Shown here piece after piece: positions 40,960-49,767 of a stretch of 64,000 bases of DNA. Below the pieces are notes generated by a model that was not told the DNA's origin, searched no databases, and saw only the letters and a program-made list of their open reading frames with translations. The stretch is taken from positions 62,001-126,000 of the forward strand of contig WGNF01000011.1 of NCBI GenBank assembly GCA_016124615.1, in the 5' to 3' direction. The position numbers and the translations under genes are program-made. The DNA is from Paracoccaceae bacterium. GTDB taxonomy: Bacteria; Pseudomonadota; Alphaproteobacteria; Rhodobacterales; Rhodobacteraceae. How positions within the stretch are numbered: position 1 is the stretch's first letter; the number at the start of each line of letters is the position of its first letter.

Positions 40960-42186
40960 ATGCTATGGTCCGATGGCGTCAGGGAGGCTCTTCGGTTCGG
41001 CGAAGGGATGGCGCCTGGGACGGAAACGGTGCTCGAGCAAAGCTACAATGCTGGCCTCGTGGTCGCATCTGTTGCGATCTCGATGATGGCCGCCTTCACC
41101 GGGCTGTGGCTGACGCGCGGCCTGTCGCGGCTTGGCCCGGCCGAGCGGCAGTTGCGCATCGCGATGGGGGCGGTCGCGTTGGGGGATGGCATCTGGTCGA
41201 TGCATTTCATCGCGATGCTGGCGGTGCGCCTGCCGATTCCGGTCACCTATGACGTGCTCTCGACGCTCGCCTCGTTGTTGGTCGTCATCCTGCTGTCGGG
41301 CATCGCGCTGCTGATCATGCATTTCACCCGCCGCAAGATGCGCCATATCGTGCTGTCGGGCGTTGTGCTCGGCACCGGGATCGTCGTGATGCACTATACC
41401 GGCATGTCGGCGGTCGAGCTGTGCCGCCCGGTCTACGGCCGGACCAGCGTCGTCGCGGCGGGCGCGGTGGCGCTAGTGATGGGCGTAGTGGCGATCTGGG
41501 CCGCCTACGGCCACCGCACCCGGCGCAACATCCTGCTGGGCACGGTCATCCTCGGCTCGGCGGTGGTGGTGGTGCATTTTACCGCGATGGCGGGCACCGG
41601 ATTTTACGAGATTGAAAGCGCGGGCGGCTTCACCCCGACGCTGGACCATCAGGAACTGGCGCTGATCGTGCTGGTCAGCGCCTTCGTCATTTGCGGCGCG
41701 TTCCTGCTGTCGGGCGCGACCTTCCTTGCCGCGACACCGGACGGGCTTGCCCTCGCCACCGGGCCGGACCTGCCTGTGCCGCCACCGGAGGTCGCGATGG
41801 CGCAACCGGCCGCCGTGCAGATGCGGGAAGAGACGCCGCCGCTGAATGGCCACCTGCGTATCCCGGTCGAGCGGCGCGGCCATACCGAATTCGTCGAATG
41901 CACGGAAATCGCCGCGCTGCGGGCCGAAGGCCACTACACCATCGCCTATTGCTGCGAAGACAAGTTCTTCTGCCCCTGGTCGATATCAGAGGCGGAACGG
42001 CGGCTGGCGCAGTCGGCCTTTCTGCGGGTCCACCGCAGCTATCTGATCAACGTCACCCGCATCAGCGGATTCGAGCGCCAGCGCGACGGCGGCGCGGTCT
42101 GCCTGTTCGCCGACGTCAACCTGCTGGAACGGGTGCCGGTCAGCCGCAGCAAGGTCTCGGTCCTGCGCGACGCCCTCGGCCTCTGA
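40960..42186 (+). CDS. MHYT-LytTR membrane regulator (CoxC/CoxH-like)
   Basis: Roughly 408-residue regulator. Seven hydrophobic segments carry three MHYT-type motifs (MHFIAML, MHYTGMS, VHFTAMA), proposed to bind metal and sense diatomic gases or redox state at the membrane. A C-terminal LytTR DNA-binding domain follows (ALRAEGHYTIAYC, FLRVHRSYLINVTRIS). The same architecture is found in CoxC and CoxH of Oligotropha CO clusters. It is 190 bp before coxM, making it the likely sensor-regulator of the CO dehydrogenase genes. The start is uncertain: ATG at 40837, 40960 or 41008. Confidence 0.85.
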   Translation: MLWSDGVREALRFGEGMAPGTETVLEQSYNAGLVVASVAISMMAAFTGLWLTRGLSRLGPAERQLRIAMGAVALGDGIWSMHFIAMLAVRLPIPVTYDVLSTLASLLVVILLSGIALLIMHFTRRKMRHIVLSGVVLGTGIVVMHYTGMSAVELCRPVYGRTSVVAAGAVALVMGVVAIWAAYGHRTRRNILLGTVILGSAVVVVHFTAMAGTGFYEIESAGGFTPTLDHQELALIVLVSAFVICGAFLLSGATFLAATPDGLALATGPDLPVPPPEVAMAQPAAVQMREETPPLNGHLRIPVERRGHTEFVECTEIAALRAEGHYTIAYCCEDKFFCPWSISEAERRLAQSAFLRVHRSYLINVTRISGFERQRDGGAVCLFADVNLLERVPVSRSKVSVLRDALGL

Positions 42187-42223
42187 TCGCCCTTTCTGCC
42201 GGGCGCGGCAGGCCGTTCTGCAT

Positions 42224-42252
42224 TTCGTGCAGCCATTCCACGCTTCGTGAAA
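42224..42252. promoter_or_regulatory. Repeats in the coxM promoter region, candidate LytTR site
   Basis: TTCGTG occurs at 42224-42229 and 42244-42249, 20 bp apart. The second copy lies in an inverted repeat CATTCCACG-CTT-CGTGAAATG (42232?-42252; arms of 9 bp, one mismatch). LytTR proteins bind direct repeats about two helical turns apart, so the adjacent MHYT-LytTR regulator could bind here. No clear -35/-10 was recognised in the 190-bp gap; a strong GGGAGGAG precedes coxM. Confidence 0.35.
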
Positions 42253-42376
42253 TGACGCCTACATCATGTGAACCGTGAGATTGCCCGGACCGCGCCGGAT
42301 TTATCCTTCCTGAAACGCCCATCGAAACGGGCGAACGGCATCCGATCCATCGGACAACCTAAGGGAGGAGGTTCTC

Positions 42377-43231
42377 GTGATACCCGGACATTTCGAATAC
42401 CACAGGCCGACAGATGTGGCCTCGGCGCTCGGCATCCTCGCCACGCATGGCGACGAGGCGCGGGCGCTGGCGGGCGGTCACAGCCTGATCCCGATGATGA
42501 AGCTGCGGATGGCCGCGGTCGGTCATCTGGTCGATCTGCAGGCGATCCCCGAACTGCGCGGCATCGAGGTCGGCCCCGGCCGGATCCGGATCGGCGCGAT
42601 GGTGACGCAGGCCGATATCATCGCCCATGCCGGGCTGACCGCCGCCGCGCCGATCCTGGCGGAAACGGCGCTGATGATCGCCGATCCGCAGGTGCGCAAC
42701 ATGGGCACCATTGGCGGCAACGTCGCGAATGGCGATCCGGGCAACGACATGCCGGCGCTGATGCAATGCCTTGATGCGAGTTTCGAGCTGCGCGGCCCCG
42801 AGGGCGCGCGAACGGTCAAGGCCCGCGCGTTCTACGAAAGCGCCTATGTCACCGCGCGCAGCGATGACGAGTTGCTGACCGCAGTCAGCTTTGCGCCCAC
42901 CGGCGGCGGCTATGCCTATGAGAAGCAGAAACGCAAGGTCGGCGACTATGCGACCGCCGCCGCCGCGGTGATCCTGACCCGTGCGGGCGCCACCTGCGCG
43001 TCGGCCTCGATCGCGATGACCAACCTTGCCGATACGCCGGTCTGGGCCGAAGCGGCAGGGGCGGCACTTGTTGGCACCCCGGTCGATGCCGCCGCCATCA
43101 AGGCCGCGGTGGCCGCGATGCGGGCCGCGATCTCGCCCACCGGCGACAACCGCGGGCCGGTTGCGTTCAAGCATCACGTTGCCGGTGCCGTGCTCGGCCA
43201 TGCCATCGCCCGCGCCTGGTCGCGCGCCTGA
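42377..43231 (+). CDS. coxM: Carbon monoxide dehydrogenase medium (FAD) subunit
   Basis: 284-residue flavoprotein of the xanthine oxidase family medium-subunit type. FAD motifs [13 protein letters not shown] and [19 protein letters not shown] are present. It passes electrons from the small iron-sulfur subunit towards the quinone pool. The order coxM-coxS-coxL is that of bona fide aerobic CO dehydrogenase. GTG start with GGGAGGAG upstream. 10 bp to coxS. Confidence 0.95.
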   Translation: MIPGHFEYHRPTDVASALGILATHGDEARALAGGHSLIPMMKLRMAAVGHLVDLQAIPELRGIEVGPGRIRIGAMVTQADIIAHAGLTAAAPILAETALMIADPQVRNMGTIGGNVANGDPGNDMPALMQCLDASFELRGPEGARTVKARAFYESAYVTARSDDELLTAVSFAPTGGGYAYEKQKRKVGDYATAAAAVILTRAGATCASASIAMTNLADTPVWAEAAGAALVGTPVDAAAIKAAVAAMRAAISPTGDNRGPVAFKHHVAGAVLGHAIARAWSRA

Positions 43232-43241
43232 GGAGGTTTCC

Positions 43242-43733
43242 ATGTCAAAGATGCACCTGAAGATGACCGTCAACGGCGCCGAGGTCGAAACCCTCGCCGA
43301 ACCGCGTGAACTGCTGATCCATGTGTTGCGCGAGCGGCTGAACCTGACCGGCCCGCATATCGGCTGCGACACCTCGCATTGCGGTGCCTGCACCGTCGAC
43401 ATGAACGGCAAGTCGGTCAAGGCCTGCACCGTGGTCGCGGCACAGGCGAACGGCGCCAGCATCACCACCATCGAGGGGCTGGGCACGCCCGACGCGTTGC
43501 ATGTGCTGCAACGCATGTTCCGCGAACATCACGGGCTGCAATGCGGCTTTTGCACGCCCGGCATGATCACCCGCGCCTGGCGCCTGCTGCAGGAAAACCC
43601 GAACCCGACCGAGGAGGAGGTGCGCTTTGGCATGTCCGGCAACCTTTGCCGCTGCACCGGGTATCAGAACATCGTCAAGTCCATCCTCGCCGCCGCGGCC
43701 GAGATGAACGCTGTCAAGGAGGCTGCGGAATGA
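43242..43733 (+). CDS. coxS: Carbon monoxide dehydrogenase small (2Fe-2S) subunit
   Basis: 163-residue iron-sulfur subunit with two [2Fe-2S] sites: the plant-type [14 protein letters not shown] with a following Cys (SVKAC), and the helical-domain pair CGFCTPGM and CRCTGYQNI. It relays electrons from the MoCu centre in CoxL to FAD in CoxM. ATG is preceded by GAGGAGG. Its stop overlaps the coxL start as ATGA. Confidence 0.96.
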   Translation: MSKMHLKMTVNGAEVETLAEPRELLIHVLRERLNLTGPHIGCDTSHCGACTVDMNGKSVKACTVVAAQANGASITTIEGLGTPDALHVLQRMFREHHGLQCGFCTPGMITRAWRLLQENPNPTEEEVRFGMSGNLCRCTGYQNIVKSILAAAAEMNAVKEAAE

Positions 43734-46150
43734 ACGATCAATCCCCCACCCGCGACGAGCGGATCGAAAAACTCAAGGGCCTCGGTGCCTCGCGACGCCG
43801 GGTCGAAGACGTGCGGTTCACCCAAGGCAAGGGCAACTACGTCGATGACATCAAGATGCCGGGAATGCTGTTCGGCGACTTCGTGCGCTCGCCTTACGCC
43901 CATGCCCGCGTCGTTTCGGTGAACAAGGCCGCCGCGCTGGCGCTGCCCGGCGTCGTCGCCGTGCTGACGGCCGAGGATCTGGCGCCGCTGGGCCTGCACT
44001 GGATGCCGACGCTGGCGGGCGACAAGCAGATGGTGCTGGCCGATGGCAAGGTGTTGTTCCAGGGCCAAGAGGTGGCCTTCGTCGTGGCGAAAGATCGCTA
44101 CACCGCCGCCGATGCGGTGGAACTGATCGAAGTCGAATACGAGGATCTGCCGGTCGTCACCGACCCGTTCAAGGCGCTGGAGCCCGATGCGCCGGTGCTG
44201 CGCGAGGATCTGGCCGGCAAGACCGAGGGCGCGCATGGCCACCGCCGCCACCACAACCACATCTTTACCTGGGAAATGGGCGACGAGGCCGGTACCGAGA
44301 CCGCGCTGTCAGAGGCCGAGGTGGTGGCAGAGGAAACGGTCTACTACCACCGCACCCATCCCTGCCCGCTGGAAACCTGCGGCTGCGTCGCCAGCATGGA
44401 CAAGGTGAACGGCAAGCTGACGGTCTGGGGCACCTTTCAGGCCCCGCACGCGGTCCGCACCGTCGCCTCGCTGATCTCGGGCATTGCGGAACACAACATC
44501 CGCATCATCTCGCCCGATATCGGCGGCGGCTTTGGCAACAAGGTCGGGGTCTATCCCGGCTACATCTGTTCCATCGTCGCCTCGATCGTTACCGGCGTGC
44601 CGGTGAAATGGGTCGAGGACCGGATGGAAAATCTGATGTCCACCGCCTTCGCCCGCGATTACTGGATGAAGGGGCGGATCTCGGCCACCAAGGACGGCCG
44701 GATCACCGCGCTCGACTGCCATGTGACGGCCGACCACGGCGCCTTCGACGCCTGCGCCGACCCGACCAAGTTCCCCGCTGGCTTCTTCAACATCTGCACC
44801 GGGTCGTATGACATCCCGGTCGCCCACCTGACCGTCGACGGCGTCTATACCAACAAGGCGCCGGGGGGCGTGGCCTACCGCTGTTCCTTCCGGGTGACCG
44901 AGGCCGCCTATTTCATCGAGCGAATGATCGAGGTGCTGGCGATCAAGCTGGGCATGGACGCCGCGGACCTGCGCGCCAAGAACTTCATCCGCAAGGATCA
45001 GTTCCCCTACCACTCGGCGCTTGGCTGGGAATACGACTCGGGCGACTACCACACCGCCTGGGCCAAGGCGCTAGAGGCGGTGGGCTACAAGTCGCTGCGG
45101 GCAGAGCAGGCGGCGCGGGTGGAGGCGTTCAAGCGCGGCGAAACCCGCAAGCTGATCGGCATCGGCCTCTGCCACTTCACTGAAATCGTCGGCGCCGGGC
45201 CGGTGAAGAACTGCGACATCCTCGGGCTTGGCATGTTCGACAGTTGCGAGATCCGCATCCACCCCACCGGATCGGCGATCGCGCGGCTGGGTACCATCAG
45301 CCAGGGCCAGGGCCACGCCACGACCTTCGCGCAAATCCTCGCCAGCGAAATCGGCTTGCCCGCCGATGACATCACCATCGAGGAGGGCGACACCGATACC
45401 GCGCCTTATGGCCTCGGCACCTACGGTAGCCGCTCCACCCCGGTGGCGGGCGCCGCCACCGCGATGGCGGGCCGGAAGATCCGGGCCAAGGCGCAGATGA
45501 TCGCGGCCTATCTGCTGGAAGTGCATGACGACGACGTCGAATGGGACGTCGACCGCTTCACCGTCAAAGGCGCGCCCGAGCGGTTCAAGACGATGAAGGA
45601 AATCGCTTTCGCTGCCTATCACAACGCCATCCCCGGCCTTGAACCGGGGCTGGAGGCGGTCAGCTACTACGATCCGCCCAACATGACCTACCCGTTCGGC
45701 GCCTATATCTGCGTGATGGAGATCGACGTGGATACCGGCGTGTGGGAGATCCGGCAGTTCTACGCGCTGGACGATTGCGGCACCCGCATCAACCCGATGA
45801 TCATCGAGGGGCAGGTCCACGGCGGTGTCACCGAAGGGCTGGCGATCGCGATGGGGCAGGAACTGGCCTATGACGAGATCGGCAACGTCAAGACCGGCAC
45901 GCTGATGGACTTCTTCATCCCGACCGCGTGGGAGACGCCGCACTACATCACCGACTTCACCGAAACCCCCAGCCCTCATCACCCGATCGGCGCCAAGGGA
46001 GTGGGTGAAAGCCCCAACGTCGGCTCGGTTCCGGCCTTCTCGAACGCGGTGCAGGATGCGTTCCGGGCCTTCGGACATGTTCACGCCCACATGCCGCACG
46101 ACCACTGGCGGATCTGGACCATCGCCGAGGGTCTGGGTCTGCACGCCTGA
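43730..46150 (+). CDS. coxL: Carbon monoxide dehydrogenase large (Mo-Cu) subunit, form I
   Basis: 806-residue molybdopterin subunit that oxidises CO to CO2. The active-site loop reads AYRCSFR at residues 382-388, with C385 the copper-binding cysteine (C388 in Oligotropha). The catalytic Glu is E760 in AKGVGESP. This AYxCSFR signature marks form I, true CO dehydrogenase, against form II xanthine dehydrogenase-like relatives. Length agrees with the 809 residues of the reference enzyme. Start ATG overlaps the coxS stop. The gene is followed by a G-rich hairpin element and then the maturation genes coxDEFG. Confidence 0.97.
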   Translation: MNDQSPTRDERIEKLKGLGASRRRVEDVRFTQGKGNYVDDIKMPGMLFGDFVRSPYAHARVVSVNKAAALALPGVVAVLTAEDLAPLGLHWMPTLAGDKQMVLADGKVLFQGQEVAFVVAKDRYTAADAVELIEVEYEDLPVVTDPFKALEPDAPVLREDLAGKTEGAHGHRRHHNHIFTWEMGDEAGTETALSEAEVVAEETVYYHRTHPCPLETCGCVASMDKVNGKLTVWGTFQAPHAVRTVASLISGIAEHNIRIISPDIGGGFGNKVGVYPGYICSIVASIVTGVPVKWVEDRMENLMSTAFARDYWMKGRISATKDGRITALDCHVTADHGAFDACADPTKFPAGFFNICTGSYDIPVAHLTVDGVYTNKAPGGVAYRCSFRVTEAAYFIERMIEVLAIKLGMDAADLRAKNFIRKDQFPYHSALGWEYDSGDYHTAWAKALEAVGYKSLRAEQAARVEAFKRGETRKLIGIGLCHFTEIVGAGPVKNCDILGLGMFDSCEIRIHPTGSAIARLGTISQGQGHATTFAQILASEIGLPADDITIEEGDTDTAPYGLGTYGSRSTPVAGAATAMAGRKIRAKAQMIAAYLLEVHDDDVEWDVDRFTVKGAPERFKTMKEIAFAAYHNAIPGLEPGLEAVSYYDPPNMTYPFGAYICVMEIDVDTGVWEIRQFYALDDCGTRINPMIIEGQVHGGVTEGLAIAMGQELAYDEIGNVKTGTLMDFFIPTAWETPHYITDFTETPSPHHPIGAKGVGESPNVGSVPAFSNAVQDAFRAFGHVHAHMPHDHWRIWTIAEGLGLHA

Positions 46151-46154
46151 CCCT

Positions 46155-46228
46155 TGGGGGGCGCCCCCGCCCCCTTTCTTCCGTTCGCAAATATCCTCGG
46201 GGGGGCCGGGGGGCAGACAGCCCCCCGG
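46155..46228 (+). repeat. G-rich REP-like hairpin element between coxL and coxD
   Basis: GGGGGCGCCCCC near 46156-46167, then a TTCGCAAATATC linker and CCGGGGGGC (46206-46214)-agaca-GCCCCCCGG (46220-46228), a perfect 9-bp hairpin. The layout (G/C block, TTTGCAAATA-like linker, G-rich hairpin) matches a repeated intergenic element I know from Rhodobacter-type genomes. It may reduce read-through from the structural genes into the maturation genes. Confidence 0.6.
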
Positions 46229-46255
46229 CGCCGTCCCGGGCTACCGGAGCCTTGC

Positions 46256-47134
46256 ATGTCAGACTGGCGCACCCTGCAATCCGAGCTTGCCACCACCGGC
46301 TATGTGGCTGCCGACGATCTGGCGATGGCGCTGCATCTGGCGCTGGTGCTGGGGCGGCCGCTGCTGCTGGAAGGTGCGGCCGGGGTTGGCAAGACCGAGG
46401 TTGCGCGGGTGCTGGCGCAGTTGCGCGGCACGCGGCTGATCCGGCTGCAATGCTACGAGGGGCTGGATGCCAGCCACGCGATCTATGAATGGAACTACCA
46501 GCGCCAGTTGCTGGCGATCCGTGCGGCGGCCGAGGGCGGCGTGACGGGGCCAGGGGTCGAAGCACGCATCTTCTCCGAAGACTATCTGATGGCGCGCCCG
46601 CTGCTGCAGGCGCTACGCGAAGAGCGCGCGCCGGTGCTGCTGATCGACGAGATCGACCGGGCCGATGAGGAATTCGAGGCATTTTTGCTGGAAATCCTGT
46701 CGGACTATCAGATCAGCATTCCCGAGCTTGGCACCATCACCGCCCGCACCCGCCCGCATGTGATCCTGACCGCCAACGGCACCCGTGATCTGTCCGACGC
46801 GCTGCGGCGGCGGTGTCTTTACGCCTGGGTCGACTACCCCGACCGGCGGACAGAGCTTGCCATCCTCGCCGCGCGCCATCCCGGCATCGAGGCGGCGCTG
46901 GCCGGGCAGATCGTCGGCTTCGTTCAGGCCCTGCGGCGCGAAGAGCTGGAGAAGAAGCCGGGCGTTGCCGAGATGCTCGACTTCGCGGCGGCGTTGGCCG
47001 GGCTTGGCATCAACGACCTTGCCGCAGATCCGGTCGCGCTGCAGGCGACGCTGGTCACGCTGCTGAAGACGCAGGCCGACCGCGCGGCAGTGCCAACCGA
47101 GGTTGCGCAGCGGCTTGCCGGAAAGGCCGCGTGA
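46256..47134 (+). CDS. coxD: MoxR-type AAA+ ATPase for CO dehydrogenase maturation
   Basis: 292-residue AAA+ ATPase. Walker A GAAGVGKTE, Walker B VLLIDEIDRAD and sensor TANGTRDLSD are present. In Oligotropha CoxD with CoxE builds the [CuSMoO2] centre by sulfuration and copper insertion. It starts 27 bp after the hairpin element, with CCGGAG upstream, and overlaps coxE by one base (TGATG). Confidence 0.93.
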   Translation: MSDWRTLQSELATTGYVAADDLAMALHLALVLGRPLLLEGAAGVGKTEVARVLAQLRGTRLIRLQCYEGLDASHAIYEWNYQRQLLAIRAAAEGGVTGPGVEARIFSEDYLMARPLLQALREERAPVLLIDEIDRADEEFEAFLLEILSDYQISIPELGTITARTRPHVILTANGTRDLSDALRRRCLYAWVDYPDRRTELAILAARHPGIEAALAGQIVGFVQALRREELEKKPGVAEMLDFAAALAGLGINDLAADPVALQATLVTLLKTQADRAAVPTEVAQRLAGKAA

Positions 47135-48309
47135 TGTCCGTCACCCGCTTTCCCGCGCGCGCATCGGGGCCTGCCGACCGAATGGCTGGGTTCATGGCCC
47201 ATCTGCGGCTGAACGGTCTTGGTGTGGGCGTTGCCGATACGGCGACCGCGTTGGCTGCCCTTGGGCAGGTCAATGCTCTGGACGCGACCGAGGCGCGGCT
47301 GGCGCTGCGGGCCGTTTGCGCCGGAAGCGAAGATGAACTTCGCCGGTTCGACGATCTCTTTGCCGCCTATTGGTTCAACGCCGGGCGCGTGCATTCGGGC
47401 ACCTCGACCAAATCCAACGCCGCTTCGCACCGGGCCCGTTCCGCGCCCCCCGACCGCATCGCGGCGGCAGGCGGCCACGGCCGGGCCGATGCACCGGACC
47501 AGGGCACAGGCGAGGCCGAGACCCGTGGCGACGGCCGCCTGATCGCCGCACGACTTGCCAACATCGGAAAAACCGACCTGCGCGATCTGGTCACCCCCGA
47601 GGCCATTGCCGAAGCCGAGGCCGTGGCCGGCCAGATCGCCGCCGCGATCCGCGATCGCCACTCGCGCCGCTTTCGGGCCGACCGGCGCGGCGCCCGGCTG
47701 GATTTGCGCCGCATCGCACGGGCCAGCGTGGCCACCGGCGGTGAGCCGATCCGCCTTTACCGCCGCAGCCAGCCGGACCGCCCCGCGCGTATCATGGCGC
47801 TGTGCGACGTGTCGGGCTCGATGACGATCTACGCGCGCATCTTTCTGGCCTTCCTCAAGGGTCTGATGCGTTCGGACCTGACCGCTGATGCCTACCTCTT
47901 CCACACCCGGCTGGTGCGCGTCACCGATGCGCTGCGCGACCGCGACGCGCTGCGCTCCGTCGCGAAACTGTCGCTGATGGCCGAGGGCTTCGGCGGCGGC
48001 ACAAGGATCGGCGCGGCGCTTGACAGCTTCAACGCGCTTTACGCCCGCCATGCCGTGGGCGGGCGCACGGTCGTGCTGATCCTGTCGGACGGCTATGATA
48101 CCGACCCGCCGGAACGGATCGCCGCCGCCCTTGCCCGGCTGAAGAAACGGCGCTGTCGCATCGTCTGGCTCAACCCGCTGCTGGGCTGGAAGGGCTATGC
48201 CCCGATCGCGCGCGGCATGGCGGCGGCGCTGCCGCATCTCGACCTCTTCGCCGCTGCCAACACACTGGCGGCGCTGGCGGCGCTTGAACCCGAATTCCAC
48301 CGGCTTTGA
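47134..48309 (+). CDS. coxE: von Willebrand factor A-domain protein for CO dehydrogenase maturation
   Basis: 391-residue VWA protein. The MIDAS motif is in CDVSGSM, with a later Thr/Asp pair (FGGGTRIG, ILSDGYDTD). The N-terminal half is helical and includes a low-complexity acidic stretch around residues 105-130. CoxE is the MoxR partner in assembling the MoCu cofactor. Start codon overlaps the coxD stop. Confidence 0.93.
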   Translation: MSVTRFPARASGPADRMAGFMAHLRLNGLGVGVADTATALAALGQVNALDATEARLALRAVCAGSEDELRRFDDLFAAYWFNAGRVHSGTSTKSNAASHRARSAPPDRIAAAGGHGRADAPDQGTGEAETRGDGRLIAARLANIGKTDLRDLVTPEAIAEAEAVAGQIAAAIRDRHSRRFRADRRGARLDLRRIARASVATGGEPIRLYRRSQPDRPARIMALCDVSGSMTIYARIFLAFLKGLMRSDLTADAYLFHTRLVRVTDALRDRDALRSVAKLSLMAEGFGGGTRIGAALDSFNALYARHAVGGRTVVLILSDGYDTDPPERIAAALARLKKRRCRIVWLNPLLGWKGYAPIARGMAAALPHLDLFAAANTLAALAALEPEFHRL

Positions 48310-48321
48310 CGGAGGCTTCCG

Positions 48322-49149
48322 ATGAAACACGCCGATATCCATCTGCTCGTGAACGACCTCAAGGCGCAGGGGCAGCCCTTCGCGCTGGCCACCGTGGTGC
48401 GCACCGTCGCCGCGACCGCCGCCAAGGCGGGCGCCAAGGCGGTGATCCGGCCCGACGGCACCATCAGCGAGGGCTGGATCGGTGGCGGCTGCGCCCGTGC
48501 CGCCGTGCTCAAGGCTGCCCGCGAGGCGATCGCGGATGGCAAGCCACGGCTGGTGTCCGTTCAGCCGCGCGATCTGCTGGGCGCGCTTGGCGTGAAATCG
48601 GGCGAGGAACGTGACGGCATCCGCTTCGCCTCCAACATGTGCCCGTCCAAGGGCACGATGGATGTCTTTGTCGAGCCGATCGTGCCGCTTCCCGAACTGG
48701 TGATCCTTGGCGCCAGCCCGGTCGCGGCGGCGCTGTGCGATCTTGGCGGGCGCTTCGGCTTTCGCCGCGTGGTTGTGGCGCCGCCCGAGGATCAGGCCGC
48801 CTTCGAAGAGGCCGAAACGCGGATCGAGGGCTTTGCGCTGGAAGTCGCCGCGGCGGGGCGGCGCTATATCGTCGTCTCGACGCAGGGCCGTGGCGACGAG
48901 CCCGCGCTGCGGGCGGCGCTGGCGGCCAGGGCCGACCATGTCGCCTTCGTCGGATCGCGCGCCAAGGGCGAAAGCCTGAAAGCGATGCTGGCCTCCGACG
49001 GCCTCGACGCGGCAACGCTGGCGCGGCTCAAGGTGCCCGCCGGCCTCGATATCGGCGCGATCACGCCAGAGGAAATCGCGCTGTCGATCCTCGCCGAGAT
49101 CATCCAGATCAGCCGCCGCACCCCCGCGGCCAAGGGAGAACCCGCATGA
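48322..49149 (+). CDS. coxF: XdhC/CoxF-family maturation protein
   Basis: 275-residue XdhC/CoxI-family protein: N-terminal XdhC domain with GGGCARAAVLKA, C-terminal Rossmann fold (LVILGASPVAAALCDLGG, ITPEEIALSILAEII). Family members insert or sulfurate the molybdenum cofactor. Preceded by GGAGG. Its stop overlaps the next small gene by ATGA. Confidence 0.9.
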   Translation: MKHADIHLLVNDLKAQGQPFALATVVRTVAATAAKAGAKAVIRPDGTISEGWIGGGCARAAVLKAAREAIADGKPRLVSVQPRDLLGALGVKSGEERDGIRFASNMCPSKGTMDVFVEPIVPLPELVILGASPVAAALCDLGGRFGFRRVVVAPPEDQAAFEEAETRIEGFALEVAAAGRRYIVVSTQGRGDEPALRAALAARADHVAFVGSRAKGESLKAMLASDGLDAATLARLKVPAGLDIGAITPEEIALSILAEIIQISRRTPAAKGEPA

Positions 49150-49271
49150 CCCTTCTGCACCGCCTGTTTCGCCGCCGCGCGCGCCCACGGGCCAATCTGC
49201 CCGCCCCGCCCCCGGCCGCTGCGCCCGACATGATCGAGATCCTCCTGATGATCAAACTTCCCTGCTGCTGA
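49146..49271 (+). CDS. Very small ORF between coxF and coxG
   Basis: 41-residue reading frame whose ATG overlaps the coxF stop as ATGA and whose stop lies 9 bp before coxG. It opens with an Arg-rich segment (LLHRLFRRRARPR), then a Pro/Ala linker and a hydrophobic tail ending in Cys-Cys. No family recognised. The tight coupling on both sides suggests it is translated, if only to couple coxF to coxG. The terminal CC could bind metal, but that is speculation. Confidence 0.45.
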   Translation: MTLLHRLFRRRARPRANLPAPPPAAAPDMIEILLMIKLPCC

Positions 49272-49280
49272 GGACGTCCG

Positions 49281-49733
49281 ATGGAACTGACCGACGAAAT
49301 CCTGATCAACGCGCCCCGCAGCATCGTCTACGCCGCGTTGAACGACCCCGAGATCCTGCGGGCGGCAATTCCCGGCTGCGAGGAGCTGATCAAGCATTCC
49401 GACACCGATCTGGAGGCGAAGGTCGTGCTGAAGATCGGGCCGGTCAAGGCGCGCTTTTCGGGCCGGGTGACCCTCGACCCCGGCCGCGCCCCCGACCACA
49501 TGAGCCTGAGCGGAGAGGGCAGCGGCGGCGTCGCGGGCTTTGCCAAGGGCGGCGCGGACGTGGAACTGATCGAACAGGGCACCGAAACGCTGCTGCGCTA
49601 CACCGCGCGTGCGGATGTTGGCGGCAAGATCGCACAGTTGGGCAGCCGACTTATCCTCGGCGCGGCCCGCAAACTGTCGGCGAGCTTCTTCGAAGCCTTC
49701 GCGGCAGAGCTGGCGAAAAGCGAGGTGACCTGA
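49281..49733 (+). CDS. coxG: CoxG, SRPBCC-fold CO dehydrogenase accessory protein
   Basis: 150-residue SRPBCC (START-like) protein of the CoxG family: MELTDEILINAPRSIVYAAL, then PGCEELIK and YTARADVGGKIAQLGSRLI. CoxG is proposed to anchor CO dehydrogenase at the membrane and mediate electron transfer to quinone. Last gene of the visible cox operon; a hairpin follows. No coxI, coxK or coxB homologue is seen. Confidence 0.93.
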   Translation: MELTDEILINAPRSIVYAALNDPEILRAAIPGCEELIKHSDTDLEAKVVLKIGPVKARFSGRVTLDPGRAPDHMSLSGEGSGGVAGFAKGGADVELIEQGTETLLRYTARADVGGKIAQLGSRLILGAARKLSASFFEAFAAELAKSEVT

Positions 49734-49760
49734 CGCCGATACCGCGCGCGGCGGGCGTCA
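49731..49760. terminator. Bidirectional hairpin between coxG and efeB
   Basis: TGACGCC (49731-49737) pairs with GGCGTCA (49754-49760). It sits in the 34-bp gap between the convergent coxG and efeB genes, so it could serve both. There is no T-run, hence moderate confidence. Confidence 0.4.
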
Positions 49761-49767
49761 GGTTGGT

